A DNA stretch of 64,000 bases from Collinsella vaginalis (GTDB lineage Bacteria > Actinomycetota > Coriobacteriia > Coriobacteriales > Coriobacteriaceae). This document shows positions 18,162 to 27,056 of this stretch, one piece after another (within the stretch, counting starts at the first letter, position 1; each line of letters begins with the position of its first letter). Position numbers and translations under genes: made by a program. The stretch covers positions 106,931 to 170,930 of the forward strand of contig NZ_LT838842.1 in NCBI RefSeq assembly GCF_900176655.1, in the 5' to 3' direction. Below the pieces are notes generated by a model that made no database searches, was not told where the DNA came from, and saw only the letters and a program-made list of their open reading frames with translations.

Positions 18162-18480
18162 TGTGTTTTTGAGGGCAATGCACAGCTTGCCGGCCGACGA
18201 AAGGGCTGTGCCAGGTATCTCAAATGCAATTTTGGGCGTTGTGCATAGATCGGAACCTGCGGATACAACGAGGGGTGCTCTCCTGTTGCATTTTTGGCCG
18301 CTGCATGCAGGTTATCGGCGATGAGCGTGGCAGAGCTCGTTTCCCTACTGCGTTTTTAGGCGCTGTGCATAGATCGGCACCTGTGGATGCGACGGATAGT
18401 ATGCTCCTGTTGCATTTTTGGACGTTATGCATATAGGTTTACGCTAACAAGAGGCGAGCTATGAACCGACCTATGCAAAG
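18162..18480. repeat. Repeat family C: 62-bp tandem repeat
   Basis: A core close to TGCATTTTTGGCCGCT followed by ATGCATAGATCGG recurs with TGCA at 18225, 18287, 18349 and 18411, exactly 62 bases apart, with a weaker unit at 18162. Units starting at 18225 and 18349 also share the inter-core stretch ACCTG-GGAT-C-ACG, so there is a 124-base second-order period. Degenerate relatives (CTATGCAAAG, CTATGCATAGATCAAAA) continue to about 18560. Non-coding. The same motif recurs at 61227-61392. The rest of the 18129-18893 gap shows no gene. Confidence 0.8.
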
Positions 18481-18893
18481 TTCGCGTTTTGTACCATCTC
18501 TGAACTGGGGTTTTCATTTCACTAGTTGAACTGCCCTCATCCGCCTATGCATAGATCAAAATATTGCAAATCCTGCGCGAATAGATTTGCAACTGATGGA
18601 CGGAGGCGAAACCAAAAGCCTACTTCGAAAGGCCGCGGGCCGAGAGAGTCTCCATCGGAAGACCGAACACGGGATCGCGGCGGCGACGCCTCCATATCGC
18701 GGTGGCCACTGCCGAGACCGCCATCCCACCATGCACAGCGCAGCCCAGGTCGCCTCAACGCACGCGGCCCGTTCAGTCCGCCGTTCCACCACACGCGGTC
18801 CACTCCAGCCTCGTGGTCGAGTGCAGTGGCAAGAACGGCCGCCGTCTCAAGCGCCATGCGACCCGTTCAGACCGCCTTGCGCATTGCCATCAC

Positions 18894-20078
18894 CTATGCC
18901 GCGCTGGCACGGCCGTCGCCGTCCGGTTTCGCGCTCTCTTGAGGGACGGCGACTAGCGCGCAGATGACGGCCACGATCGGCACGCAAAGCACCACGGCGA
19001 TCCCGCCCACGAAACTGTGCAGGAGCTCGATCGCCATGTAATCGGAGGAGATAAGCTGCGTGAACTCCACACCATAGGCCACGAGCACGAGCAGCGAGGT
19101 CAGACTCGAGCCCGTGAAGGCGAGGATCAGCGTCTGGCTCATCGTGCCGATCATGTCGCGGCCCACGTTGAAGGCCGATACCATGATCTGCCGGCGCGAG
19201 ATCCCCGGATCCTGCTCGCGCAGCTCGAAGAGGGACGCGGCAATGGACATGCACATGTCCATGACGGCGCCGAGCGAGGCCACGAGCACGCCCACGAAGA
19301 GGGTCTGCTGCACGTCGAGGCCTGTGACCCGGGAGATGATGATCAGCTCCTCCGCGCTCCCCTGATTGAAGCCGCTCACGCGCAGCAGCGCGGAGAACGC
19401 GAGGTAGACCGCCATAGCGGCAAGAAGCCCCAGCACCGTCGAGGCGATAGCCGCATAGGTCTTCTCACTCCAACCGTTCAGCAGCAGCATGGAGAACACC
19501 GTGATGACCACCATCGTGATGAGCCCCATCGGGATGGCCGGCAGGCCGCTGAAGATGGCGGGCAAGAGGAAGCAGACCACCATGTAGAGGGCGAAGGCGA
19601 GCCCGATCATGCTGCGTGCGCCCTTCAAGCCGCCCACGACGACCATGCAGACGGCGAAGGCGATGAGGATGCCCGCGCTCGGCAGGATGCGATCGTAGTT
19701 GAAGACCGAGTAGTACGGGGTGACGCCCTCCTGCCGCTCCGCCTTGATGATCACGCGCTCGCCCACGCGACCGAGGACGTTATGATCAGCTGAGATGCTG
19801 TTCGCGGCCTCGACCGTCTCGCCGGCGAACTCCCCGCTCTCGATCCGTACCTCAAGTGTCTGGTATCCGAGATAGCGCCCCGTCCCCTCCTCCGGGGTCA
19901 GGTCCTCAGAGACCACCCGCGTCACCGTGGCCGAAGGGTAGCTCACGCCGTTGGCCGTGAGCAGTTGAAACGAGGTGTCGCGGCTCTGAGCGAAGAAGAA
20001 CACGGCGACAACCACGGCGAGCATGGCGGCAACCGTTGCGAGATCACGGAGACGGTCGATGGAGAGGCGTTTGATCAC
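18894..20078 (-). CDS. YibE/F-like multi-pass membrane protein
   Basis: A 394-residue membrane protein of the YibE/F family. One N-terminal membrane segment (about 14-30) is followed by an extracytoplasmic domain of about 100 residues, then about seven segments from residue 130 to the end. Family-like stretches are GLITMVVITVFSMLLLNGWS, VASLGAVMDMCMSIAASLFE and NVGRDMIGTMSQTLILAF. Transport substrate and role are unknown for the family. It lies 99 bases downstream of the LPXTG phosphoesterase in the same direction with a strong hairpin between them, so co-transcription is uncertain. Confidence 0.85.
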   Translation of the reverse strand: MIKRLSIDRLRDLATVAAMLAVVVAVFFFAQSRDTSFQLLTANGVSYPSATVTRVVSEDLTPEEGTGRYLGYQTLEVRIESGEFAGETVEAANSISADHNVLGRVGERVIIKAERQEGVTPYYSVFNYDRILPSAGILIAFAVCMVVVGGLKGARSMIGLAFALYMVVCFLLPAIFSGLPAIPMGLITMVVITVFSMLLLNGWSEKTYAAIASTVLGLLAAMAVYLAFSALLRVSGFNQGSAEELIIISRVTGLDVQQTLFVGVLVASLGAVMDMCMSIAASLFELREQDPGISRRQIMVSAFNVGRDMIGTMSQTLILAFTGSSLTSLLVLVAYGVEFTQLISSDYMAIELLHSFVGGIAVVLCVPIVAVICALVAVPQESAKPDGDGRASAA

Positions 20079-20107
20079 GGGATTCCTTTCGGATTTATGT
20101 ACGGCGT

Positions 20108-20140
20108 AGGCCGCCGACCCATGCTAGCGGTCGGCGGCCT
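20108..20140. terminator. Strong GC hairpin between two minus-strand genes, no T-run
   Basis: Perfect 12-bp stem AGGCCGCCGACC / GGTCGGCGGCCT (20108-20119 and 20129-20140), loop of 9. It sits just after the stop of the gene ending at 20178. No T-run follows on either strand, so it could be a hairpin-only terminator or an mRNA 3' stabiliser. Confidence 0.5.
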
Positions 20141-20177
20141 CACGTCAAGCGAACGAGGGCGTGTTGTAGCGCGCTGC

Positions 20178-22664
20178 TTAACCCTGCTTGCGCATGCGCA
20201 TGACGCCCACAGCAACCAGAGAGGCAGCCAGGGCAGCGGTCCCGATGAGGACCGCGGGCAGGATGACGTCGCCGGTCTTCGGCAGGGTCTTCTTACCGCC
20301 CTTCTTCACCGCGGGCTTCTTAGATACATCGGGCGTGGCGGAGTCAGACGGCGTCTCGGTAGACGGCGTGCCCGGGGTGGTCGGCGTCTCCGGGGTCGAA
20401 GGCGTGGTCGGAGTTTCCGGCGTCGTCGGAGTCTCAGGCTCAACCGGGGTCTCAGGCTCGACCACGTTCACCGTGAGCGTGGCGGATGCCGTGGAGCCGT
20501 AGGCGTCGGCGACCGCGTACTCGATCGTGAAGGTGCCGGCCGCAGCCGTGTTCACCGCCTCGACCGTGGATCCGCTGGCATCGCGAACCGTATAGGTCAG
20601 TGCGCTGGTCAGATCATTGCCCAGGGCGTCGACAGCACTGACGCCGGCAAGCGGGTCGAAGGCGGCACCCGTCTCGACGGTCGCGGCACCATCGGTCCCC
20701 GGCAGGGTGATCGTCGGCGCGGCGACGCGTTTGATCGTGAAGGTGTCGAGACGCTTCAGCTCCGAGCCTTCGGAATAGTAGGTGTCGAGCGTCACGGCGT
20801 CGGCGGACACGGAGACGTTCGTGATGGTGCGCCGGCGGCTCTGATCCTGGGCGGCGGAGTAGCTGGGAAGCCCCGTGGCGAACTCGCTGTTCAGGGCGTA
20901 GTACTTGGAGCCGGAGGCGGAGTTGGCCGTCAGATAGAGCACCTGGTTCGCCGCCGGGTTCACAACCTCGGTGGGCGCGGGCTCCTTTTTGCTCACATCA
21001 TGCCCCGCAGGCACAACCGGGTTCGCGCCCTCCATCATGTAGGTGCGCGTGAAGTAGTGGTCGTGTCCCATGAGCACGACATCGATCCCGAGCTCGGAGA
21101 AGATCGGGGAGAGCTCGGCGCGGCGCTGGTTGATCTTGGGTTCTACAGCATGGTCGGCAAGCGAGTATATGGAGTGGTGGAAGGTCACGAACTTCCAGGT
21201 GGCTTCCGGGTTCGCCGCGATTGCCTGCTCCATAAACTGCTTGTGCTTGGCCGTTTCCGTACTGTTCGAGTTCAGGTCCATGAAGAGGACGCCGTTGTAG
21301 GTGAACCAGTAGTCGCCGGACTGGGCACCCGCCCCGGTTGCACCGAGGGCGCCGACGTTCGGCATGTTGTTATAGTCGGTGTAACGGGAGCTGTTATCGT
21401 GGTTGCCCACGGTCACGGCCTGCGGCGTGGACTTCAAAAGCATGGGTGCGAGATAGGAGTCGTACTCGCTATCCCTACCCGAGTAGTTGTTCACCTGGTC
21501 GCCTGCGGAGACGAGGAAATCGGCGTTGAGCGTGCTGGCAAGGTTGAGGGTCCCCGTCCAACCCTGCTCGTCATTCGCCGCGTTGCCACTCGCCCCGATC
21601 TGGGGGTCGCCGGCGAACAGGAAGTTGAAGGACTGGTTCACGCCCTGGGCCTCGGTGGTGAACTCAACGGGATCGGCCCACTTCTCGTCGTTGCCCACAC
21701 GGTAAAGATAGGTGGTGTTTGCGGCGATGCCGTCAACGGTCACCTTGAAGGAACGGTAGCCCGCCCGCTGCGCCGCGGCCGCCGTGGCGGTCACCTTGGT
21801 CGCGGAGGCCTCGGGGAAGGCGTCGCCCGTCTGGTAGCCGGCCGGTTTGACGGCGAGCTCGACGTAGGCGTCCGCCGCCGTGGTGCCGATCCAGTTGAAG
21901 TTGCGCTGGCTCTCCGTGGCGCCGACCGCGAACTCGACGTTCTTGATATCCGCCTCTGCAGCAGGCTCCTCCTCCGCGGAACCGGTGGTGAGCGTGAGCT
22001 TCTGGAGGTCGAAGTAGATGTCCGAACTCGAGGCGCGGCCGTTGTGCAGCTCGACCGCGACCACGTTACCGGTCGACTTGAGATTCAGCGACTTGATGTC
22101 TTTGAATGCAATAGTGGCCACGATCGGGTCACCGGCGTTTGACCCGCCATAGCCCTGCGCATCGAAGCTCTCATCATGACCGCCGGCGATGCGGACGCCG
22201 TTCACATAGATCGTCGCCGCATCATCATAGACAAAGCTGCCTTCGATCCCGGTGACCGCAGCGGGGTCGTCCACGTCGAACGCATAGTGGAAGTAGTACA
22301 CGGGGATATCGTCCTTGGTACCCGCAATATACTGATTGAGCAGGACCGCGGGTGTATATCCGCCACCCAAGCCTGCGATGGCACCTCTTTTGGCCCCAAA
22401 GCTGCCGGAACCGAGTTTCCAACCGACGACAGCAGCCGAGGTCTTCCAACCGCCTGCGGGCTTCTGGTTGTCATCCCTGTAATCCCACACGGTTTTGCCT
22501 GAGACCACGATGTCCGTGGACGTGCCGGCGGCAGTGGCCTTCACAGGCGTGGCCGCACTCCAGGCGAAACCGGCGACAACCAGCGCCACAACCGCGAATA
22601 CCGCAAGGCAGGCGCGCCATCCGGCCTTTCGTGTCGCGGCGAACCGCTCAAAAACCTGTTTCAT
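20178..22664 (-). CDS. LPXTG-anchored metallophosphoesterase (purple acid phosphatase-like)
   Basis: A secreted, sortase-anchored 828-residue protein. Order: signal peptide (hydrophobic core about 18-36); N-terminal beta region; fibronectin/PAP-N-like domain ending near NDEKWADPVEFTTEA; calcineurin-type phosphoesterase with FLFAGDPQIG, FLVSAGDQVNN, VGNHDNSS, VTFHHSIYS and VLMGHDHYFTR, all five metal-binding blocks; an Ig-like domain; a Pro/Thr/Glu wall-spanning repeat (PETPTTPETPTTP type); LPKTG at about 794, membrane segment and basic tail. It probably removes phosphate from extracellular substrates. Start 22664 has GGAGGAG 7 bases upstream. The palindrome GTTGCGCAAC at 22785-22794 is shared with another LPXTG gene. 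Confidence 0.92.
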   Translation of the reverse strand: MKQVFERFAATRKAGWRACLAVFAVVALVVAGFAWSAATPVKATAAGTSTDIVVSGKTVWDYRDDNQKPAGGWKTSAAVVGWKLGSGSFGAKRGAIAGLGGGYTPAVLLNQYIAGTKDDIPVYYFHYAFDVDDPAAVTGIEGSFVYDDAATIYVNGVRIAGGHDESFDAQGYGGSNAGDPIVATIAFKDIKSLNLKSTGNVVAVELHNGRASSSDIYFDLQKLTLTTGSAEEEPAAEADIKNVEFAVGATESQRNFNWIGTTAADAYVELAVKPAGYQTGDAFPEASATKVTATAAAAQRAGYRSFKVTVDGIAANTTYLYRVGNDEKWADPVEFTTEAQGVNQSFNFLFAGDPQIGASGNAANDEQGWTGTLNLASTLNADFLVSAGDQVNNYSGRDSEYDSYLAPMLLKSTPQAVTVGNHDNSSRYTDYNNMPNVGALGATGAGAQSGDYWFTYNGVLFMDLNSNSTETAKHKQFMEQAIAANPEATWKFVTFHHSIYSLADHAVEPKINQRRAELSPIFSELGIDVVLMGHDHYFTRTYMMEGANPVVPAGHDVSKKEPAPTEVVNPAANQVLYLTANSASGSKYYALNSEFATGLPSYSAAQDQSRRRTITNVSVSADAVTLDTYYSEGSELKRLDTFTIKRVAAPTITLPGTDGAATVETGAAFDPLAGVSAVDALGNDLTSALTYTVRDASGSTVEAVNTAAAGTFTIEYAVADAYGSTASATLTVNVVEPETPVEPETPTTPETPTTPSTPETPTTPGTPSTETPSDSATPDVSKKPAVKKGGKKTLPKTGDVILPAVLIGTAALAASLVAVGVMRMRKQG

Positions 22665-23033
22665 CTCTTCTCTCCTCCATCGCATAAGCCGTCGTATTCG
22701 CGAGACCGCCCCCCAAGGCAAGCGGACATGCCCGTCTGATGATATGAAAGGGGTATCAGGTCAAAATAAGTTGCGTACTAGGTTGTTGCGCAACTCATGT
22801 CTGCTCTCAGTAAGCCCGCAGCGTAAGCGGCTGGATAACCCAAAGGGACACGGACGGACCCTGGTACTTACCGTCCTCGCATACCGACTGGAGGAACAAC
22901 CCATGTGGGCACGGACGGACCTCTTGTTGGTGCATCCTCCCCCGCGGGGCTTCCCAGCGTCCGCGGACATCTCCATACCCTTCGAGTCACCTGCTACAAT
23001 AGCCTGCGAAAAACCAGTGGAAAGAAGGTCCCC
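22665..23033. promoter_or_regulatory. Divergent region: candidate operator and yhbY promoter
   Basis: 369 bases. GTTGCGCAAC, a perfect 10-bp palindrome, at 22785-22794 is preceded by a half-like GTTGCG at 22770-22775. On the plus strand TGCTACAAT (22992-23000) is an extended -10 for yhbY, 34 bases before its ATG. Nothing coding is seen. Confidence 0.45.
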
Positions 23034-23333
23034 ATGGCACTCAACGGAAAGCAGATCCGTCATCTTCGCAGCCTCGCCCATCACCTGAACCCGGTCGTCT
23101 TCGTCGGCAAGGCCGATATCACCGACGCCCTCGTGGACCAGGCAAACCAGGCCCTCGAGGCGCATGAGCTCATCAAGTGCGGCGTGCAAGACGGCAGCGA
23201 CCTCTCTGCTCAGGAAGCGGCCGCGGAGCTCGCGGAGCGCACCGGGTCCGACGTGGTCCAGGTGATCGGACACCGCTTCTCCCTCTATCGTCTGAGCGAT
23301 AAAAAGGGCATCGAGCACATCCAGCTGCCGTAA
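23034..23333 (+). CDS. yhbY: YhbY/CRM-domain RNA-binding protein
   Basis: A 99-residue ribosome-associated RNA-binding protein made of a single CRM domain. Visible: LNGKQIRHLRSLAHHLNPVV, then the GKADIT turn (the GxxG-like loop of the fold), ALEAHELIKCGV and VVQVIGHRFSLYR. The family binds pre-50S particles; in E. coli it is associated with large-subunit assembly. Start 23034 with AAAGAAGG about 6 bases upstream; an extended -10 precedes it. Single gene. Secure. Confidence 0.93.
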   Translation: MALNGKQIRHLRSLAHHLNPVVFVGKADITDALVDQANQALEAHELIKCGVQDGSDLSAQEAAAELAERTGSDVVQVIGHRFSLYRLSDKKGIEHIQLP

Positions 23334-23490
23334 CGAGCTGAAGCCCCCAAGCTGAAACTTCTCAGACGTACATGACCTATTTGCGTCCGCATGAATGGCG
23401 GTGCCGGGCCGCAGCTCGCTTCGGCCCGATCACGGCACCCAGGCTGCGGTGCGCGTCGTGAGCCGAGGCACGACCGGATGCACAAGATGG

Positions 23491-23563
23491 GAGCAGAACG
23501 TCATCTCAAAGCGGTCACGCAGGCAATCTGCCTGAAAGCGCGGTCGAACGTAGGTTTCGGGCC
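23491..23563. repeat. Repeat family B, single copy
   Basis: CAGAACGTCATCTCAAAGC at the left, a central hairpin CAGGCAATCTGCCTG, and GGTCGAACGTAGGTTTCGGG at the right. It aligns with 12669-12740 and the cluster at 27057-27548. Non-coding. Confidence 0.7.
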
Positions 23564-23658
23564 CGTATAACCGCATCTCATCGCACGATCAATGTCTCAG
23601 GAGTTTGATCGGTGCACAGGTGGATCCTCGGCCCTCGGGCTGTTGTCGAGCGGCCTCC

Positions 23659-23834
23659 TGGCCAAAAAAGGCGTCGAGGATGTAGTTTCCGAGATGCACG
23701 GCGTACCTAAAAGACGCCGGTTAGGTTTAAACGCATAGCCATATATGTTCAAACCTGTATTCCAAGGCAAAAGCAGCCACCTGAACACCTGAGATAGGAG
23801 TCGCGAAATACAGCCTCAACGCCCTTTTTGGCCA
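23659..23834. repeat. Repeat family A, copy 1 (176 bp palindromic element)
   Basis: Terminal inverted repeats: the left end TGGCCAAAAAAGGCGTCGAG continues GATGTAGTTT (23659-23690), and the right end AAATACAGCCTCAACGCC continues CTTTTTGGCCA (23806-23834). The interior has no open frame worth reporting. Copies 2 and 3 lie at 40693-40876 and 41964-42157. No transposase is near, so it is a non-autonomous MITE or REP-like element. Confidence 0.8.
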
Positions 23835-23862
23835 GCCGCCCGCTGAGGCGCCGCACGAACAT

Positions 23863-23917
23863 GCGTGATGAAGCTACCGCCACCAACCTCCACTGACCCG
23901 CTTGAGCTTCATCACGC
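23863..23917. repeat. 13-bp perfect inverted repeat beside family A copy 1
   Basis: GCGTGATGAAGCT (23863-23875) and AGCTTCATCACGC (23905-23917) are exact reverse complements around a 29-base loop. It lies between the element and the ppc terminator. No T-run; role unknown. Confidence 0.6.
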
Positions 23918-23940
23918 CGATAACATGCTTCGACACACGG

Positions 23941-23972
23941 AAAACCCGGCACCCCATGGGGCACCGGGTTTT
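23941..23972. terminator. Bidirectional terminator downstream of ppc
   Basis: AAAACCCGG (23941-23949) pairs with CCGGGTTTT (23964-23972) around an inner CCCC-AT-GGGG stem; A-tract on one side and T-tract on the other, so it can act in both directions. It lies about 60 bases beyond the ppc stop. Confidence 0.65.
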
Positions 23973-24030
23973 CGACGAGCGAGATGATGCGTAGAGCTGG
24001 CCTGTGCGAACGGCGTGGGGCCGTGCTACC

Positions 24031-26754
24031 CTACCCTGTGTTCTGGAGACCCGCCGAGACACCGGTGACGGTTGCCAGGATCAAGCTCAGATACTCGGCC
24101 TTCGCCTCTTCGGAAAGCTCATCCTGCTGCATGCGGACGGTGCGCAGGGCGCGAACCTGGGCGATGGACAGTGCATCCACATAGGGGTTGCGCACGCGGA
24201 CCGCGCGGCCGAGGACCCGGCGATGCTGCAGCGGCCAGTCATCGCCCACGATGGCGAGGGTCCAGCGGCGCGTGAGGAGCATCTCGCGATAGACCTTCTC
24301 GGAGAGATCAGGTCGATCTCCCAAGGCCAGATAGAGCTTGGCGATGCGCAGGTCGGTCTTGGCGATCGACATCTCGATGTTGTCGATGAAGGTGGTGAAG
24401 AGCGGCCACTCCTTGTACGCGCGGCGCAGGAGGTCGAGGTCGCCGAGCTTCTCGCAGGCGGAACCGAGGCCGTACCAGGCAGCAAGGTTGATGCGCGCCT
24501 GGCTCCAGCTGAACACCCAGGGGATGGTTCGCAGGTCGTCGAGGGACTTGGCGCCGAGACCGCGCTTGGCCGGACGGCTGCCGATGGGCAAGAGACCGAT
24601 CTCGGTGAGCGGCGTCACCGTGCTGAACCACGGCGTGAAATCGTCGGTGTGCAGCAGATCGAGGAAGGCGTCGTGCGAGGCGCGCGAGAGCGTCGACGCC
24701 ATCGCGGCGTACTTCTCCGTCATCTCAGTGTTCGTGCGCTCCACCGACGGGGCGCTCGTGAGCAGCGTGGCCGCAGCAACGCTCTCCACATGACGTTCGG
24801 CGAGAGCCTGGTTGCCGTAGCGCGCGAAGATGACCTCACCCTGCTCGGTGAGCTTGAAGCAGCTGTTCACCGACCCACGGGGTTGGGCGAGCACCGCGCG
24901 GTTGGCCGGGCCGCCGCCACGGCCCACGGCCCCGCCGCGGCCGTGCATGAGCGTGAGGTCGATGTCGTTGCGCTCGGCCCAGGCCACGATCCGCTCCTCG
25001 GCGGCGTGCAGGGCGAGCGTGGCCGTGGTGGGGCCGGCGTCCTTCGAGGAATCCGAGTACCCGAGCATGATCTCGAGCTTGCGGCCGGTCTCGGCGAGGC
25101 GCTTCTGCACGCCGGGCACCTCGAGCATCCCATCGAGGACGTCGACGCAGTTCTCCAGATCCTCAAGCTGCTCGAACAGCGGGACCACATCGATCACCGG
25201 CACGTCCTCAACGTGCGCGAAGGCGAGGTTCGCGAGCTCGTAGACGTCCGCCACATTCTGGGCGCTCTTGGTGAAGGAGATGATGTAGCGGCGGGCCGCC
25301 TTCAAACCAAACCGGCGCTGGATCATGCCGAGGGCGCGGAAGGTGTCGAGCACCTCGCGGGTCATCGGGTCAAGCTTGCCCTGGCGGCCATGCTCGCGGA
25401 TATCGGCCAGCGCGCGGCTGTGCACGACGGAGTGCTGACGGAACTCGGTCTCGACCATATGGAAGCCGAAGGTCTCCACCTGCCAGATGATCGTCTGAAC
25501 CGGGCCGTAGGCGGCGCGGACGGCACCCGCCTCGGCGAGTGACCGCTGCACGACGCGCAGATCTTCGAGGAACTCATCGGCATTGCGGTACATGGTGTCG
25601 GCCACGCGGCGGACCGTCGCATTCAGACGCTCGGCCATGACGATCATGACGGCGCGGTGCATCTCGGAGGCGGAGATCCCCATGGCGCGCTCGGTCAGGA
25701 TCTCGCTGAGCTCGACCTGATGGTTCCACAGGTTGATGAGCTCCTCTGAAGGCGGCGTGTAGCGGGCCTCGAGCGTGAGGTTGCGGCCCACGCGGCGGCA
25801 CTTGTCCTCGAGCTTGCCGATCATGTGCGTCGCGTACTTGTGGGCCACCTCGCGGCTGACCTTGGCCGTCACGTTGGGGTTGCCGTCGCGGTCCGTGCCG
25901 ATCCAGCTGCCGGGATGGAAGAACGCCGGGCAGAGCGGAGGCACGGTGCCCGCGCGCTCGCCGAGCATCCAGTCGTCGAAACGGCGGTAGACCTCGGGAA
26001 TGGTGTCGAAAAGCGTGTTGTCGAAGATATCGATGATCGTGTCGGCTTCCTCGACGGGCGTAGGCTTCTTGAGCGCCACGGGCGAGGTGCGCACGAGGGC
26101 GTCGATCTCCTGGAGCATGTGGCGCTCGTTCTCCATGAGGTCGGTGCCGCCGAGAAGGGGCCGCTCCTCCAGAAGGCGGGCGATGCGGCGGATCTTGCCC
26201 TCAACGGCCTTGCGGCGCGCCTCGGTGGGGTGCGCGGTGAAGACCGGGTGGAACTCGAGGCGGTTCAGCAGCTCGACGGCATGCTCGCGGCCCACCTCGT
26301 CCACCAGCTGGTGGAAGGCAACCGTGAGCTCGTTTGCCGGATCGGCCGGCGTGCCCGCAACAGCGTCGAGCACGACGCCGCCCTCGCGCTCGCGGAGCGA
26401 TTGGACGCGGTAGTTCTCCTCAGAGAGGTTCGCCAGGTGGAAGAAGGAGGTGAAGGCGCGAACCAGGACCTGCGCGTGGTCGATATCGAGGCGGTCGATG
26501 AGGGCCACGGCATCGCGGAAGGCGGCGGCGCCCGCTCCGCTCTCGGACGGGATGCCCTCGGCGTCGATGGCCTCGCTCACGGCGTCGGTGCCGGGGTTGC
26601 CCTCGTTGGCCGTGACCACGCAGGCCAGGAGCTCGTCGAAAAGGCTCCGCACCTGTGGGTCGTACTCGTCGAGGACCTTGCGCTCCAGGCGCAGGAACAG
26701 CGCCAGATGGTCGCGTAGGCTCTCAGGGATATCGATCTCGGTGATCTCGGACAA
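24031..26754 (-). CDS. ppc: Phosphoenolpyruvate carboxylase
   Basis: Fixes bicarbonate onto PEP to give oxaloacetate, an anaplerotic step. About 907 residues, normal length. Key blocks: VFTAHPTEARRKAVEGKIRR (catalytic His), FFHPGSWIGTDRDGNPNVTA, LGYSDSSKDAG, LMHGRGGAVGRGGGPANRAV, VFSWSQARINLAAW, and the C-terminal QNTG that closes the active site. The start is probably TTG at 26754 (LSEITEID), with GGAGGGGG 7 bases upstream; an ATG at 26808 would place that site inside the gene. TATAAT on the minus strand at 26791-26796 is the likely -10. The gaps on both sides are long and repeat-rich. Confidence 0.96.
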   Translation of the reverse strand: MSEITEIDIPESLRDHLALFLRLERKVLDEYDPQVRSLFDELLACVVTANEGNPGTDAVSEAIDAEGIPSESGAGAAAFRDAVALIDRLDIDHAQVLVRAFTSFFHLANLSEENYRVQSLREREGGVVLDAVAGTPADPANELTVAFHQLVDEVGREHAVELLNRLEFHPVFTAHPTEARRKAVEGKIRRIARLLEERPLLGGTDLMENERHMLQEIDALVRTSPVALKKPTPVEEADTIIDIFDNTLFDTIPEVYRRFDDWMLGERAGTVPPLCPAFFHPGSWIGTDRDGNPNVTAKVSREVAHKYATHMIGKLEDKCRRVGRNLTLEARYTPPSEELINLWNHQVELSEILTERAMGISASEMHRAVMIVMAERLNATVRRVADTMYRNADEFLEDLRVVQRSLAEAGAVRAAYGPVQTIIWQVETFGFHMVETEFRQHSVVHSRALADIREHGRQGKLDPMTREVLDTFRALGMIQRRFGLKAARRYIISFTKSAQNVADVYELANLAFAHVEDVPVIDVVPLFEQLEDLENCVDVLDGMLEVPGVQKRLAETGRKLEIMLGYSDSSKDAGPTTATLALHAAEERIVAWAERNDIDLTLMHGRGGAVGRGGGPANRAVLAQPRGSVNSCFKLTEQGEVIFARYGNQALAERHVESVAAATLLTSAPSVERTNTEMTEKYAAMASTLSRASHDAFLDLLHTDDFTPWFSTVTPLTEIGLLPIGSRPAKRGLGAKSLDDLRTIPWVFSWSQARINLAAWYGLGSACEKLGDLDLLRRAYKEWPLFTTFIDNIEMSIAKTDLRIAKLYLALGDRPDLSEKVYREMLLTRRWTLAIVGDDWPLQHRRVLGRAVRVRNPYVDALSIAQVRALRTVRMQQDELSEEAKAEYLSLILATVTGVSAGLQNTG

Positions 26755-27056
26755 AACGCGTCCCCCTCCGTTTTTGGCCAGTGCCTGCCCATTATAGGAC
26801 GAACGCATTTAGCGCTTTATTACGCAAAAGTAAATCATGCGTTTCCATAAAATCGGCGAACGGGGGTTTCAAGACTGTGAACAGCAGCGGCGAGGGTTGC
26901 GGACGGGTGGGTGAGTTGGGGTGGCGTGCGCACGCTCGCAAGCGGCTGCACGGGCATGATGGCGCGCAAAGCGCGGGCGACCCAGGTGACGGCGGTCCCA
27001 AAGAGAACTAGGATCGGTCTCGACCCGAAAACCTGGTGTGGCTGCCCGTCATGCGC

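Noticed and set aside
18162..18480. CRISPR array
   Set aside because: The 62-base period fits a repeat plus spacer, but the repeats are degenerate (roughly three quarters identical), alternate spacers resemble each other, and there is no cas gene or leader in the window.
18526..18942. Small plus-strand frame after the 62-bp repeats (MNCPHPPMHRSKY...)
   Set aside because: Low-complexity Arg/Pro/Ser sequence, no ribosome site, runs into the 3' end of the YibE/F gene on the other strand.
19965..22142. Long plus-strand open frame opposite the LPXTG phosphoesterase
   Set aside because: Arg/Gly/His-rich translation typical of antisense frames in GC-rich DNA; the minus-strand protein has all catalytic motifs, a signal peptide and LPKTG.
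24004..25542. Plus-strand 512-codon frame opposite ppc
   Set aside because: Antisense shadow; the minus strand encodes the complete PEP carboxylase.
26771..26780. Fourth family A element at TTTTTGGCCA upstream of ppc
   Set aside because: Only the 10-base end matches; the adjoining GAGG-TGTA block and the opposite end are absent.
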